Shown here: in pieces, positions 46,077 to 55,460 of the stretch
How positions within the stretch are numbered: the stretch's first letter is position 1
Layout: every line of letters begins with the position of its first letter
DNA from: Phenylobacterium zucineum HLK1
GTDB lineage: Bacteria; Pseudomonadota; Alphaproteobacteria; Caulobacterales; Caulobacteraceae
Assembly: GCF_000017265.1 (NCBI RefSeq)
Contig: NC_011144.1
Coordinates: forward strand, 3,264,001 to 3,328,000
Direction: 5' to 3'
DNA length: 64,000 nucleotides
Notes under the pieces: model-generated
What the model was told of the DNA's origin: nothing
What the model saw: the letters and a program-made list of their open reading frames with translations, nothing else
The model's database searches: none
Program-made: the position numbers and the translations under genes

Positions 46077-47114
46077 ATGCCCCGCCTGACGATCCTCTTG
46101 GCCGTCCTCGCCGCCGCTCTCAGCCTCGCCGGCGCCGCGGCGGCCCGGCCCTTGGTCGCCATCCTCGCCGACGCCCGCGGCACGGTGGCTACCGACCTGA
46201 TGGCGCCCTATGCGATCCTCGCCGAGAGCGGCGCCGTCGACGTCCAGGTGGTCTCGGCCACGCGGGGGCCGGTGCGCCTCACGCCCGGCTACGCCTGGGT
46301 CCGGCCGCAGGCGAGCCTGGCCGACCTCGCGCGGCGGCCGCCCGACGTGATCATCGTCCCCGCTCTCGAGGTGGAGGACGATCCCGCCCGGGCCGCCTGG
46401 CTGCGGGACCAGCTCGCCCGCGGCGCCCGCATCATGTCCATCTGCAACGGCGCCCGGACGCTCGCCGCCGCCGGCCTGCTGGACGGGCGGCAGGCCACCG
46501 TCCACTGGTACAGCCGCAACGAGATGCGCAAGCGCCATCCGAAGGTCCGCTGGCGCGAGGACCGCCGCTGGGTCACCGACGGCCCGATCACCACCACCGC
46601 CGGGATCAGCGCGGGCGAGCCGGCCACCCTCCAGCTCCTGCGCGAACTGGCCGGCGAGGACGTCATGCGGGCCACGGCCGCGCGCCTGTCCCTGCCCCTG
46701 CCCGACTCGCGCCACGACGGCGCCGCCTACCGGCTGACGCTCGGCGCCATGCGCCACGCCGCCTTCAACCGGCTGGCGTTCTGGACGCACGAGGACGTGG
46801 CGGTGCCGCTGTCCCCCGGCTTCGACGAGATCGCCTTCGGCACAGCCATCGACGCCTGGTCCCGCACCTGGCGCTCGACGGCCTGGGCGAGCGGCGCCCC
46901 CGCCACCGTCTCGCGCCACGGCCTGGTGGTCTACCGGGCGCAGACCCCGCCGGGCCGCTTCGACCGCCGCGCGCCCCTCCCCCGCCCGGACGTGATGCTC
47001 AACACCTTCGCCCAGGTCCGCCGCGCCTACGGCGGGGCCACCGCCCGCTTCGTCGCCCTGCAGTTCGAGCACCCCGGTTTCCAACATCTCGGGGCCGCCG
47101 CCGGCCGCCGCTGA
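46077..47114 (+). CDS. Exported DJ-1/PfpI-domain protein, GlxA-like without HTH
   Basis: A 345-residue protein. It has a signal peptide (about 1-23) followed by a DJ-1/PfpI domain (about 25-180) with LMAPYAILAESGAVDVQVVS in sense and the nucleophile elbow IMSICNGARTLAAAGLLDG in sense, a Cys as in GlxA-type regulators. No AraC helix-turn-helix domain follows. Instead the C-terminal half is a second domain of unknown type (RLTLGAMRHAAFNRLAFW and so on). Export to the periplasm makes it a different kind of protein from the cytosolic GlxA regulators. Function unknown. An AGGAAAGGAG ribosome site precedes ATG 46077. Confidence 0.75.
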   Translation: MPRLTILLAVLAAALSLAGAAAARPLVAILADARGTVATDLMAPYAILAESGAVDVQVVSATRGPVRLTPGYAWVRPQASLADLARRPPDVIIVPALEVEDDPARAAWLRDQLARGARIMSICNGARTLAAAGLLDGRQATVHWYSRNEMRKRHPKVRWREDRRWVTDGPITTTAGISAGEPATLQLLRELAGEDVMRATAARLSLPLPDSRHDGAAYRLTLGAMRHAAFNRLAFWTHEDVAVPLSPGFDEIAFGTAIDAWSRTWRSTAWASGAPATVSRHGLVVYRAQTPPGRFDRRAPLPRPDVMLNTFAQVRRAYGGATARFVALQFEHPGFQHLGAAAGRR

Positions 47115-47181
47115 GCGGAGGACCCTGGAAGTGCTCGGGCCGGCCCGGCTAGGGTGCGGGCGACCTGAGGGAGGACGAGGC

Positions 47182-47574
47182 ATGCTCAACCACGTGATGG
47201 TGGGATCGAACGACATCGAGCGCTCCAAGCGCTTCTACGACGCGGTGCTGGGGACTCTGGGGGCGGGCGAGGCGTTCCGCCACGTGGCCGACACCGGCCA
47301 CACGCGGCTGTTTTACATGCACGACGGCAGCACCTTCTGCGTCAGCGAGCCGATCGACGGCCAGCCGGCGACCTACGCCAACGGCGGCACGATCGGCTTC
47401 AAGTGCGGCTCGCCCGAGCAGGTGAAGGCGTTCCACGACGCGGCCCTGGCCCAGGGCGGCGTGTCGATCGAGGATCCGCCGGGCCTGCGCGAGGGCAGCC
47501 TGGGGGCGATGCACCTGGCCTACGTCCGCGATCCGGACGGCAACAAGCTGTGCGCCATCCACCGGCCGGGGTGA
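47182..47574 (+). CDS. VOC-family protein, glyoxalase-like
   Basis: A 130-residue vicinal-oxygen-chelate protein. MLNHVMVGSNDIERSKRFYD is the usual opening, with a metal-binding His at position 4. A second metal-type residue lies in the GTIGFKCGSPEQVKAFHDAA in sense strand-helix pair, and a Glu or His is expected near AYVRDPDGNKLCAIH. It is a short one-module protein, likely a dimer. Substrate unknown. The ribosome site GGGAGGACGAGG is strong. Confidence 0.85.
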   Translation: MLNHVMVGSNDIERSKRFYDAVLGTLGAGEAFRHVADTGHTRLFYMHDGSTFCVSEPIDGQPATYANGGTIGFKCGSPEQVKAFHDAALAQGGVSIEDPPGLREGSLGAMHLAYVRDPDGNKLCAIHRPG

Positions 47575-47589
47575 CAGCCGGGCGCTGGC

Positions 47590-47811
47590 TCAGTGGCGCT
47601 GGGCGTCGGCCTCGGCGCGGTCGAGCTGGGCGATGGTGAGGGCGAGCTGCAGGCCGGCCTCGAGGTCGTCGTAGGCGGCCCCCGGGAACATCCGCAGCAT
47701 GGCCACCCGGAGCGGGGCGGCGTCGCCCTTGCGGCCCGTCCCGCACAGGTCGGTGAGGGCGAGGGCGCCTTGCGAGGCGATCAGGGCCTGCGCGATCTCC
47801 ACCGGTTTCAC
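47590..47811 (-). CDS. Small hypothetical protein upstream of katG region
   Basis: A 73-residue helical protein, acidic overall: VEIAQALIASQGALALTDLC at the N-terminus, then PLRVAMLRMFPGAAYDDLEA and a C-terminal QLDRAEADAQRH. No transmembrane segment or signal. It diverges from katG and may share its intergenic control region. I do not recognise the family, and the possibility that it is not translated remains. Confidence 0.5.
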   Translation of the reverse strand: MKPVEIAQALIASQGALALTDLCGTGRKGDAAPLRVAMLRMFPGAAYDDLEAGLQLALTIAQLDRAEADAQRH

Positions 47812-47926
47812 CGGTTTGTCCTTCTGTTCGGGCCGGCGCCCGTACGCGGAACAGGCCGGGCGGCCGGCGTTTCCTCTCCGCTTTTGACGGTAGCGCCGAA
47901 ACGATGGCCGGCCAACGGCGAAGGCG

Positions 47927-47970
47927 ATCTTTCGGGATTGAAAGATTTGATGGGTTCCATCGAATCTTTC
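47927..47970. promoter_or_regulatory. Inverted-repeat array upstream of katG
   Basis: ATCTTTC (47927-47933) is paired with GAAAGAT (47940-47946) around a 6-base spacer. The same GAAAGAT also forms the left half of a larger, nearly perfect 14-bp inverted repeat, 47940-47953 against 47957-47970, with one mismatch and a GTT spacer. The three copies of the ATCTTTC unit lie about 60-100 bases before the katG ATG, an apt site for OxyR or a Fur-family peroxide sensor; which factor binds cannot be told from sequence. Alternative stem-loop pairing in an RNA leader is also possible. Confidence 0.5.
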
Positions 47971-48002
47971 GCTTTGCCACGGCCAAGGCGCAGGTCGCCT
48001 AA

Positions 48003-50264
<2,262 letters not shown>

Positions 50265-50287
50265 GGGGCGACCCCGAAACGAACGAC

Positions 50288-50313
50288 GCCTCCGGCCCGC
50301 GAGGACCGGAGGC
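50288..50313 (+). terminator. Probable terminator after katG
   Basis: GCCTCCGG (50288-50295) pairs with CCGGAGGC (50306-50313), followed by GCCTTTCG, in the 75-base gap between katG and the convergent small lipoprotein gene. The short T stretch is weak, so confidence is moderate. Confidence 0.55.
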
Positions 50314-50339
50314 GCCTTTCGTCCCGAGGGAAGCCCGAC

Positions 50340-50594
50340 TTACTTCGAGGGGCTGGTGTCCGGGGTGTTCTCGGTGGTCATGCCGCCGTCGGCGTTGCCG
50401 GCCTGCTGCTCGACGGCGTCGGCCTGGGCGTTGAGGGCCTTCTCCTGCGCCTCGTTGGGGGTCGCGGCGGCCTGGGATTCCAGCTGGTCGGCCTGGGCCT
50501 CGGCGGCCTGGTCCTGCTGGCTGTTGCCGCAGGCGGCGAGCGAAAGGGCGGCGATGGCGGCCACGGCGGCGCCGACGGTGGTGCGGAGTTTCAT
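50340..50594 (-). CDS. Small lipoprotein, Ala/Gln-rich coiled coil
   Basis: An 84-residue protein with a lipoprotein signal peptide; the lipobox is LAAC with C22. The mature part is low-complexity, rich in Ala, Gln, Glu and Asp (QQDQAAEAQADQLESQ, then NAQADAVEQQAGNADG), consistent with a coiled coil resembling Lpp/entericidin-like envelope proteins. It ends in a Thr/Pro-rich tail. The ribosome site GGAGGGG is well placed. Its size and composition suggest a structural or stress-related lipoprotein; no precise function. Confidence 0.7.
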   Translation of the reverse strand: MKLRTTVGAAVAAIAALSLAACGNSQQDQAAEAQADQLESQAAATPNEAQEKALNAQADAVEQQAGNADGGMTTENTPDTSPSK

Positions 50595-50753
50595 AGGGGA
50601 ACACCCCTCCATTTGTTGACAGCTTCGCCGTAACGGCGACGGCGGAGGTTCTGTTCCCGCACCGGCGCGGAAAAAGCGGCCGCCCCGGATCGGAAGCCGG
50701 CGCCGGCGGTTGTGCTGCCGACGCCCCCACCGGCGCCGCACAGGGAGCCCTCC

Positions 50754-51197
50754 ATGATCCGATCCGTCCTCATCGGCCTTGTCGCCGGGATGCGCGCGAT
50801 GACCCCGCTGGCGGCGGTGAGCGAGGCGGCGCGCAGAGGGACGCTACCCTCGGACAACGGCGCCCTGCCGCTGCTCGGCCATCCGCTGGCCGCGGCCGGG
50901 ACCAAGGCGCTGGCGGCCGGAGAGCTGTGGGGGGACAAGCTGGCCTCGGCGCCCGACCGGATCGTGCCGGCGGGCCTCGCCGCACGGCTGGTCACCGCCG
51001 GGATCGCAGGGGCGGCCCTGGCTCCCCGGCGGCAGGCGCTGCTGGGCGCGGCCCTGGGCGCCGGGGCGGCGACCGCGGCCGCCTACCTGACCTTCGGCCT
51101 TCGGATGCGGGCCATGCGCCGGTGGGGCCAGACCGCCACCGGCCTCGTGGAGGATGCGGTCGCGCTCGGCGCGACACGGACCATCGTCGGGCGCTGA
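50754..51197 (+). CDS. DUF4126 membrane protein
   Basis: A 147-residue hydrophobic protein with three or four short transmembrane segments. Its opening VLIGLVAGMRAMTPLAAV with the conserved AGMRA(M/L)TPL motif, and ELWGDKLASAPDRIVPAGLAAR, match DUF4126 (often found near small stress-related proteins). Glycine-rich membrane segments follow (AALGAGAATAAAYLTFGLR). Function unknown. The ATG is at 50754 after CAGGGAGC. Confidence 0.75.
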   Translation: MIRSVLIGLVAGMRAMTPLAAVSEAARRGTLPSDNGALPLLGHPLAAAGTKALAAGELWGDKLASAPDRIVPAGLAARLVTAGIAGAALAPRRQALLGAALGAGAATAAAYLTFGLRMRAMRRWGQTATGLVEDAVALGATRTIVGR

Positions 51198-51209
51198 GCG
51201 GCGGCGGGC

Positions 51210-51314
51210 CTAGATGGCCAGGATGAGGGCGATCAGGGCGGGCAGGCCCAGGCCGATGAGGGCGGCCAGGACGCCGGTCTGCATCTTGTCGTTCGCGTAC
51301 ACGGTCGGCTCCAT
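51210..51314 (-). CDS. 34-residue single-pass membrane microprotein
   Basis: From ATG at 51314 a 34-residue peptide with a polar N-terminus (MEPTVYANDKMQTG) and one membrane helix (VLAALIGLGLPALIALILAI). The frame stays open another 33 codons upstream, but that part is Arg/Pro-rich and unlikely to be coding. It is convergent with DUF4126 and diverges from the antiporter. A pattern of one short hydrophobic helix is typical of membrane microproteins, but no family is known to me. Confidence 0.45.
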   Translation of the reverse strand: MEPTVYANDKMQTGVLAALIGLGLPALIALILAI

Positions 51315-51465
51315 TCCTCGCACGGCGCCTTGGGGAAAGGGGGGCGGCGCCTGACGCCCCTGATATAGGGATGCGGGCCCCGTTTCGCCCGTCCGGCGAC
51401 GCCGCCGCTTCACACGCCCCGCCCCTCATGGTAGCGATAACATCGTTGTCCGGACGGGGGCGTGC

Positions 51466-52785
51466 ATGGCGCCGGCGGAACTGAGCGTCGTCTTCTTCGC
51501 CGGGCTGGCGGTGATCGTGGCCACGGCCCGGCTCGTCGGCTGGCTGGGCCGGCGCTTCCTGGGCCAGCCGCAGGTGATGGGCGAGATGGTCGCCGGCGTC
51601 CTGCTGGGTCCCTCTCTGCTCGGCCTGCTGGCGCCCGGCGTGCAGGCGGCGCTGTTCCCGGACGAGGCCCGCGACAGCCTCTACGTCTGCGCGCAGCTGG
51701 GCGTCGGTCTCTACATGTTCCTGGTCGGGCTGGACTTCGACCGCGACCGCTTCGGGGCCCACGCGGCGAGCGCGGGCGCGGTGGCCCTCGCGGGCCTGGC
51801 CGTCCCCTTTGCGGCCGCCGCGGCCCTGACGCCCTGGCTGATGACGACGCCCGGCTTGTTCGCCCCGCAACTGGGCGGGCTTCAGGCGACGCTGTTCCTG
51901 GGCGCCTGCATCTCGATCACCGCCTTCCCGATGCTGGCCCGGATCGTCGAGGAGCGGGGCCTGTCGGGCTCGCCGCTCGGAACGCTCACGCTCTCGGCGG
52001 GGGCGATGAGCGACGCCTTCGCCTGGGCGGTCCTGGCGCTGGTGCTGGCCGGCGCGGGCGCCGGCTCGGCGGTGAAGGCGCTGGCCGGCGGGGCGGCCTT
52101 CGCGGCCCTGGTCCTGGGGCTGGGGCCCCGGCTGCTGCGGCCCCTGGGCCGCGCCGCCGAGCGGGGCGGCGGCGTGGACGCGGGCCTCCTGTCGACGGCG
52201 CTGGCGCTGTTCCTGCTGGCCGCCGCCGCGGCGGACTGGCTGGGCCTCCACGCGGTGTTCGGCGGCTTCGTGCTCGGCGTGGCGATGCCGCGCGGGGTCC
52301 TGGCGCGCGAGCTCCGCGCCCGGCTGGAGCCGTTCACCGTGGCCCTGCTGGCGCCCCTGTTCTTCGCCTACTCGGGGCTGAGCACCCGGCTGGACCTGAT
52401 CGCCGACCCGGGCCTGCTGGCCGCGGGCGCGGCGATCCTGGCGGCCTCGATCCTGGCCAAGGGCGGGGCCTGCTGGGCCGCGGCGCGGCTGACGGGCCAG
52501 GACAACCCCGCCGCCCTCGCCATCGGCGCGCTGATGAACGCCCGCGGCATGATGGAGCTGATCGTCATCAACATCGGCCTGCAGCGGGGCCTGATCGGAC
52601 CGGGCCTGTTCTCGGTGCTGGTGCTGATGACCTTGGTCACGACCCTGATGGCCGCGCCGGTGCTCGAGGCGGCGTACGGCCGCCGCGCGCGAGCCCGGGG
52701 CGAGTTGGGAAGGCTGCGCGATCCGGCGGCAGGGACGCCCCCGGCCGGGGCCGACGCTCAGACGGGCGCGACCGCCCGGCGGTAG
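51466..52785 (+). CDS. CPA2-type cation:proton antiporter, Kef-like
   Basis: A 439-residue membrane protein with about 12-13 transmembrane helices, in the CPA2 (KefB/KefC/GerN) family. Family marks include the N-terminal GQPQVMGEMVAGVLLGPSLLG in sense, LGVGLYMFLVGLDFD, and GAMSDAFAWAVLALV with the DxAAW-like charged site (D in SDAFAW). No TrkA-N/RCK domain is present, so it is the short form. It probably exchanges sodium or potassium for protons. Its 3' end overlaps the convergent DUF2189 gene by 28 bases. Confidence 0.88.
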   Translation: MAPAELSVVFFAGLAVIVATARLVGWLGRRFLGQPQVMGEMVAGVLLGPSLLGLLAPGVQAALFPDEARDSLYVCAQLGVGLYMFLVGLDFDRDRFGAHAASAGAVALAGLAVPFAAAAALTPWLMTTPGLFAPQLGGLQATLFLGACISITAFPMLARIVEERGLSGSPLGTLTLSAGAMSDAFAWAVLALVLAGAGAGSAVKALAGGAAFAALVLGLGPRLLRPLGRAAERGGGVDAGLLSTALALFLLAAAAADWLGLHAVFGGFVLGVAMPRGVLARELRARLEPFTVALLAPLFFAYSGLSTRLDLIADPGLLAAGAAILAASILAKGGACWAAARLTGQDNPAALAIGALMNARGMMELIVINIGLQRGLIGPGLFSVLVLMTLVTTLMAAPVLEAAYGRRARARGELGRLRDPAAGTPPAGADAQTGATARR

Positions 52786-53621
52786 AGCCGCCAGCTCGCG
52801 TGGCCGAGGACGGGCAGGACCACGATCAGCCCGAGCAGCGCCGGCAGCGAGCCCAGGACCAGCAGGCCGGCGACGATCAGGCCCCAGAGCGCCATGGTCC
52901 CGGGGTTCTCGCGCACCACCCGCAGCGAGGTTCCGATCGCCACGTCGAGGTCGGTGTCGCGGTCGAGCAGCAGGGGGAAGGTCACGACACTGAGCGCCAG
53001 GGCCACGACCGCAAACACAAAGCCCACCGCGATCCCGATGGCCGCCATGGCCCAGCCCTCGCCGGTGGCGAACACCTGGGCGAGGAAGCTCTCGAGCGTC
53101 ACCGGCGGGGCGTCGGCGAAGGCGATCAGGCTGATCTGATAGGCAGTCGCCAGCCAGAGCAGGAACAGGCCGACGAGGATCAGGCCCATGCCGGCGACGG
53201 AAGGCAGGGCCGGCGAGCGCAGCACGGCGGCGGCCTTCGTCCAGTCGGCGGGCTCGCCCGCCTCGCGGCGGCGGCTGATCTCGTAGAGGCCCACGGCGGC
53301 CAGCGGCCCCAGCAGGGCGAAGCCGGATAGCAATGGGAAGATCATCGGCAGGAGGTCATTGCGGAAGGCGATGGCCGCCAGCACCAGCCCGGCCAGCGGA
53401 TAGACGATGGCGATGAACAGGACGTCGTCGCGCGCCGCCATGAAATCCTCGAAGCCTTCGCGGAGGGAAGCCCTCAGGTCGGCGGCCGAGACGCGCAGCA
53501 CCTGCGGCCGGGCCCGCGCCGCCGCCCGGGCGGCCGGGTCGCTGGTCCTGTGGGAGAACGGGGCGAGCAGCCCCTTGAAGACATACTCGACCGGGTTCTC
53601 GACGTGATTTTGGATCGCCAT
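52758..53621 (-). CDS. DUF2189 membrane protein
   Basis: A 287-residue protein with six predicted transmembrane helices in the DUF2189 family. The N-terminal part (about 1-58) is cytosolic, with ADLRASLREGFEDFMAARDD in sense, followed by an inner-membrane region with FPLLSGFALLGPLAAVGLYE in sense. Function unknown. The coding end overlaps the antiporter gene by 28 bases tail to tail. Confidence 0.85.
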   Translation of the reverse strand: MAIQNHVENPVEYVFKGLLAPFSHRTSDPAARAAARARPQVLRVSAADLRASLREGFEDFMAARDDVLFIAIVYPLAGLVLAAIAFRNDLLPMIFPLLSGFALLGPLAAVGLYEISRRREAGEPADWTKAAAVLRSPALPSVAGMGLILVGLFLLWLATAYQISLIAFADAPPVTLESFLAQVFATGEGWAMAAIGIAVGFVFAVVALALSVVTFPLLLDRDTDLDVAIGTSLRVVRENPGTMALWGLIVAGLLVLGSLPALLGLIVVLPVLGHASWRLYRRAVAPV

Positions 53622-53817
53622 GCGAACGCCTCCGTCCCTGATGGGCCGCGAGATCCGCGCCAGGCCGTCCGCCGCCGAGTGCTGGGCGGGCGCTCCCTTG
53701 CGAGGCCGCGGCTCCGTACTTCGACGCCGGCAAGCCTAGCACGCCGCGCGCCGGCGAGGTCATCACGGGCGCGTGCGGAGGTTGCGCACGTCCGCATAGC
53801 ATCGTTACCTCGGACGC

Positions 53818-53833
53818 GGACGTGGGAACGTCC
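53818..53833 (+). promoter_or_regulatory. Inverted repeat before the exported hypothetical gene
   Basis: GGACGT (53818-53823) and ACGTCC (53828-53833) flank GGGA, forming a perfect 6-bp inverted repeat 22 bases before the ATG at 53855. TCCGCA/TGCGGA repeats occur in the preceding 60 bases too. These may be operator sites in the 233-base gap between divergent genes (53622-53854), which otherwise shows no feature. Confidence 0.3.
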
Positions 53834-53854
53834 GGCGGGAAACGGGGGGACGGG

Positions 53855-54595
53855 ATGACGGCGGGAGCTTGGGCCGCGGGCGCGGCGGCGGGACTGATGC
53901 TGGCGGGAAGCGCTGCGTGGGCCCAGCCGGCCGGCGGCCAGAGCACGGTGCAGAACACCTCGTGCAAGCGCGACGTCGCCCAGACCGACATCTGCGACTG
54001 GGCGCCCTGGGTGATGGGACCGAGCGGGGCGGTGCTGATCGCCGACCTGAAGACCCCGGCGACCTACCAGGTATGCCGCGACCAGTTCCAGAACGAGCCC
54101 GACGACCAGGCGCTGACCGTGCTGGCGACGGGGGCGAGCGTCTCCGCCCCGCCGGGGACCCGGGTCGGCCTGCCCCGGTATTCCTGCGCCCTGATCACCG
54201 GCGCGAAGATCGTGCTGCAGGCGAGCGGGACGCCGAACCGGCGGATCAACGGCTTCTTCCGGCCGCTGGACCTGCCGCCGTTCAAGGGCGCGCTGCAGTG
54301 GTCGGCCTATGTCCACACGCCCGCCGCGCCGAAGGTGACGACGCCGATCCTGGCCGGCGCGGCCGAGCGCCGGGTGCGGGTCTGTCAGCCGCCCATCGTG
54401 CCAGAGCTGCCGCCCGCCGCCTGGCGCAAGGAGCGGCGGATCTTCCGCGACGGGGCCGCGGTGACGGCCGCCGGCTCGGCGCCGGCGGGCTTCGCCATGG
54501 GCGGCTGCGTCGACCTCGAGGCGAAGTCCCTGACCATCGACCCGAACTGGGCCGATGCGAACGACCGGGTCACGAACGGCTACATCGCCTACTAG
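53855..54595 (+). CDS. Exported hypothetical protein with cysteine pairs
   Basis: A 246-residue exported protein with a signal peptide (about 1-25, ending AAWAQPA). The mature part has cysteines at several places (NTSCKRD, DICDWAPW, TYQVCRDQ, RYSCALIT, VRVCQPP, MGGCVDLE), suggesting up to three disulfides in the periplasm. It ends DRVTNGYIAY. I do not recognise a family. ATG 53855 has a GGGGGA site; the frame is open 11 codons upstream. Confidence 0.65.
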   Translation: MTAGAWAAGAAAGLMLAGSAAWAQPAGGQSTVQNTSCKRDVAQTDICDWAPWVMGPSGAVLIADLKTPATYQVCRDQFQNEPDDQALTVLATGASVSAPPGTRVGLPRYSCALITGAKIVLQASGTPNRRINGFFRPLDLPPFKGALQWSAYVHTPAAPKVTTPILAGAAERRVRVCQPPIVPELPPAAWRKERRIFRDGAAVTAAGSAPAGFAMGGCVDLEAKSLTIDPNWADANDRVTNGYIAY

Positions 54596-54605
54596 CCTCC
54601 CGCCC

Positions 54606-54857
54606 CTACGGCGCGACCAGCACCGTGCGCCAGCGCATGCGGTTGCAGCCAGGGCACGGCCAGTGGATGTGCGTCGCCACGCTCGCCACCGGGGTCATGG
54701 TCCCGCCCCACTTGCGGGCCCGCAGCCGCGCGGCGATCCGCTCGGGATCGTAGGTCTTCGACCAGCCGCAGGCGCCGCAGAACAGCTTCAGCCGCGCCCC
54801 AGGATAGCCCCGCCAAGTCGCCAGCGGGGCGTGCGCATTGATCTCCAGCAGCTTCAT
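54606..54857 (-). CDS. Small zinc-ribbon-like protein
   Basis: An 83-residue protein with two CxxC knuckles: FCGACGW at about 27-32 and WPCPGCNRM at about 68-73. These could bind one zinc in a ribbon fold. Between them lies a basic helix YDPERIAARLRARKW. The ends are apolar (EINAHAPLATWRGYPG). Function unknown; DNA- or RNA-binding is plausible. It is convergent with the exported protein gene and diverges from the DUF2231-like gene. Confidence 0.7.
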   Translation of the reverse strand: MKLLEINAHAPLATWRGYPGARLKLFCGACGWSKTYDPERIAARLRARKWGGTMTPVASVATHIHWPCPGCNRMRWRTVLVAP

Positions 54858-55013
54858 GGCGCCGGAACATAAAGAGAACCCGCGCCGCCTGCGACTCCAC
54901 CCAGGCTGCGCCCGCCGACGGCCGCAACCACCGATCGCCGCGCCCGCCGGGAACCGCCGTGGCCGCCGCGCCTTCCCTAAGCTCAGCCGGTCCCTGCACA
55001 GGAGGAAGACGCC

Positions 55014-55460
55014 GTGGTCGCCGTCCCCGACCCGTCCAGAGCCGCCAGCCCGCTCCACGCGATGCTGCTGGCCTGGACCTTCCCGCTTTACCTGGGCGGC
55101 CTGGTCGCCGACATCGCCTACGCGCGCACCTACGAGATCCAGTGGCTGAACTTCGCCGCCTGGCTGATCGCCGGCGCCATGGTGTTCACGGGCCTGGCCC
55201 TCGCCTGGTCGCTGTTCGAGGCCTTCCGGCGCTCGTTCCGCGACCGGCGGACGCTGATCGTCCTGCTGCTGGTCGCCGCGATGTTCGTCGTCGGCCTGCT
55301 GGCCTCGTTCCAGCACGCCCGCGACGCCTGGGGGGCGATGCCCGGCGGCCTCGTCCTGTCGTTGGTCGTCACCTTGCTGTCGGCGGCGGCGGCCGTCGTC
55401 CTGATCCTCGCGCCCCGCCCGACCCACCACCGGGCGTCCCGTGAGGAGATCCGGGCATGA
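55014..55460 (+). CDS. DUF2231-like membrane protein
   Basis: A 148-residue protein with four hydrophobic segments (about 14-34, 44-66, 79-98 and 110-130), of a type found next to sorbosone dehydrogenase-like genes and related to DUF2231. Helix 1 has LLAWTFPLYLGGLVADIAY in sense, with typical P..L/D positions. Start GTG at 55014 follows CAGGAGGAAG. It overlaps the next gene by 4 bases (ATGA) and probably anchors or serves it in the membrane; the mechanism is unknown. Confidence 0.75.
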   Translation: MVAVPDPSRAASPLHAMLLAWTFPLYLGGLVADIAYARTYEIQWLNFAAWLIAGAMVFTGLALAWSLFEAFRRSFRDRRTLIVLLLVAAMFVVGLLASFQHARDAWGAMPGGLVLSLVVTLLSAAAAVVLILAPRPTHHRASREEIRA

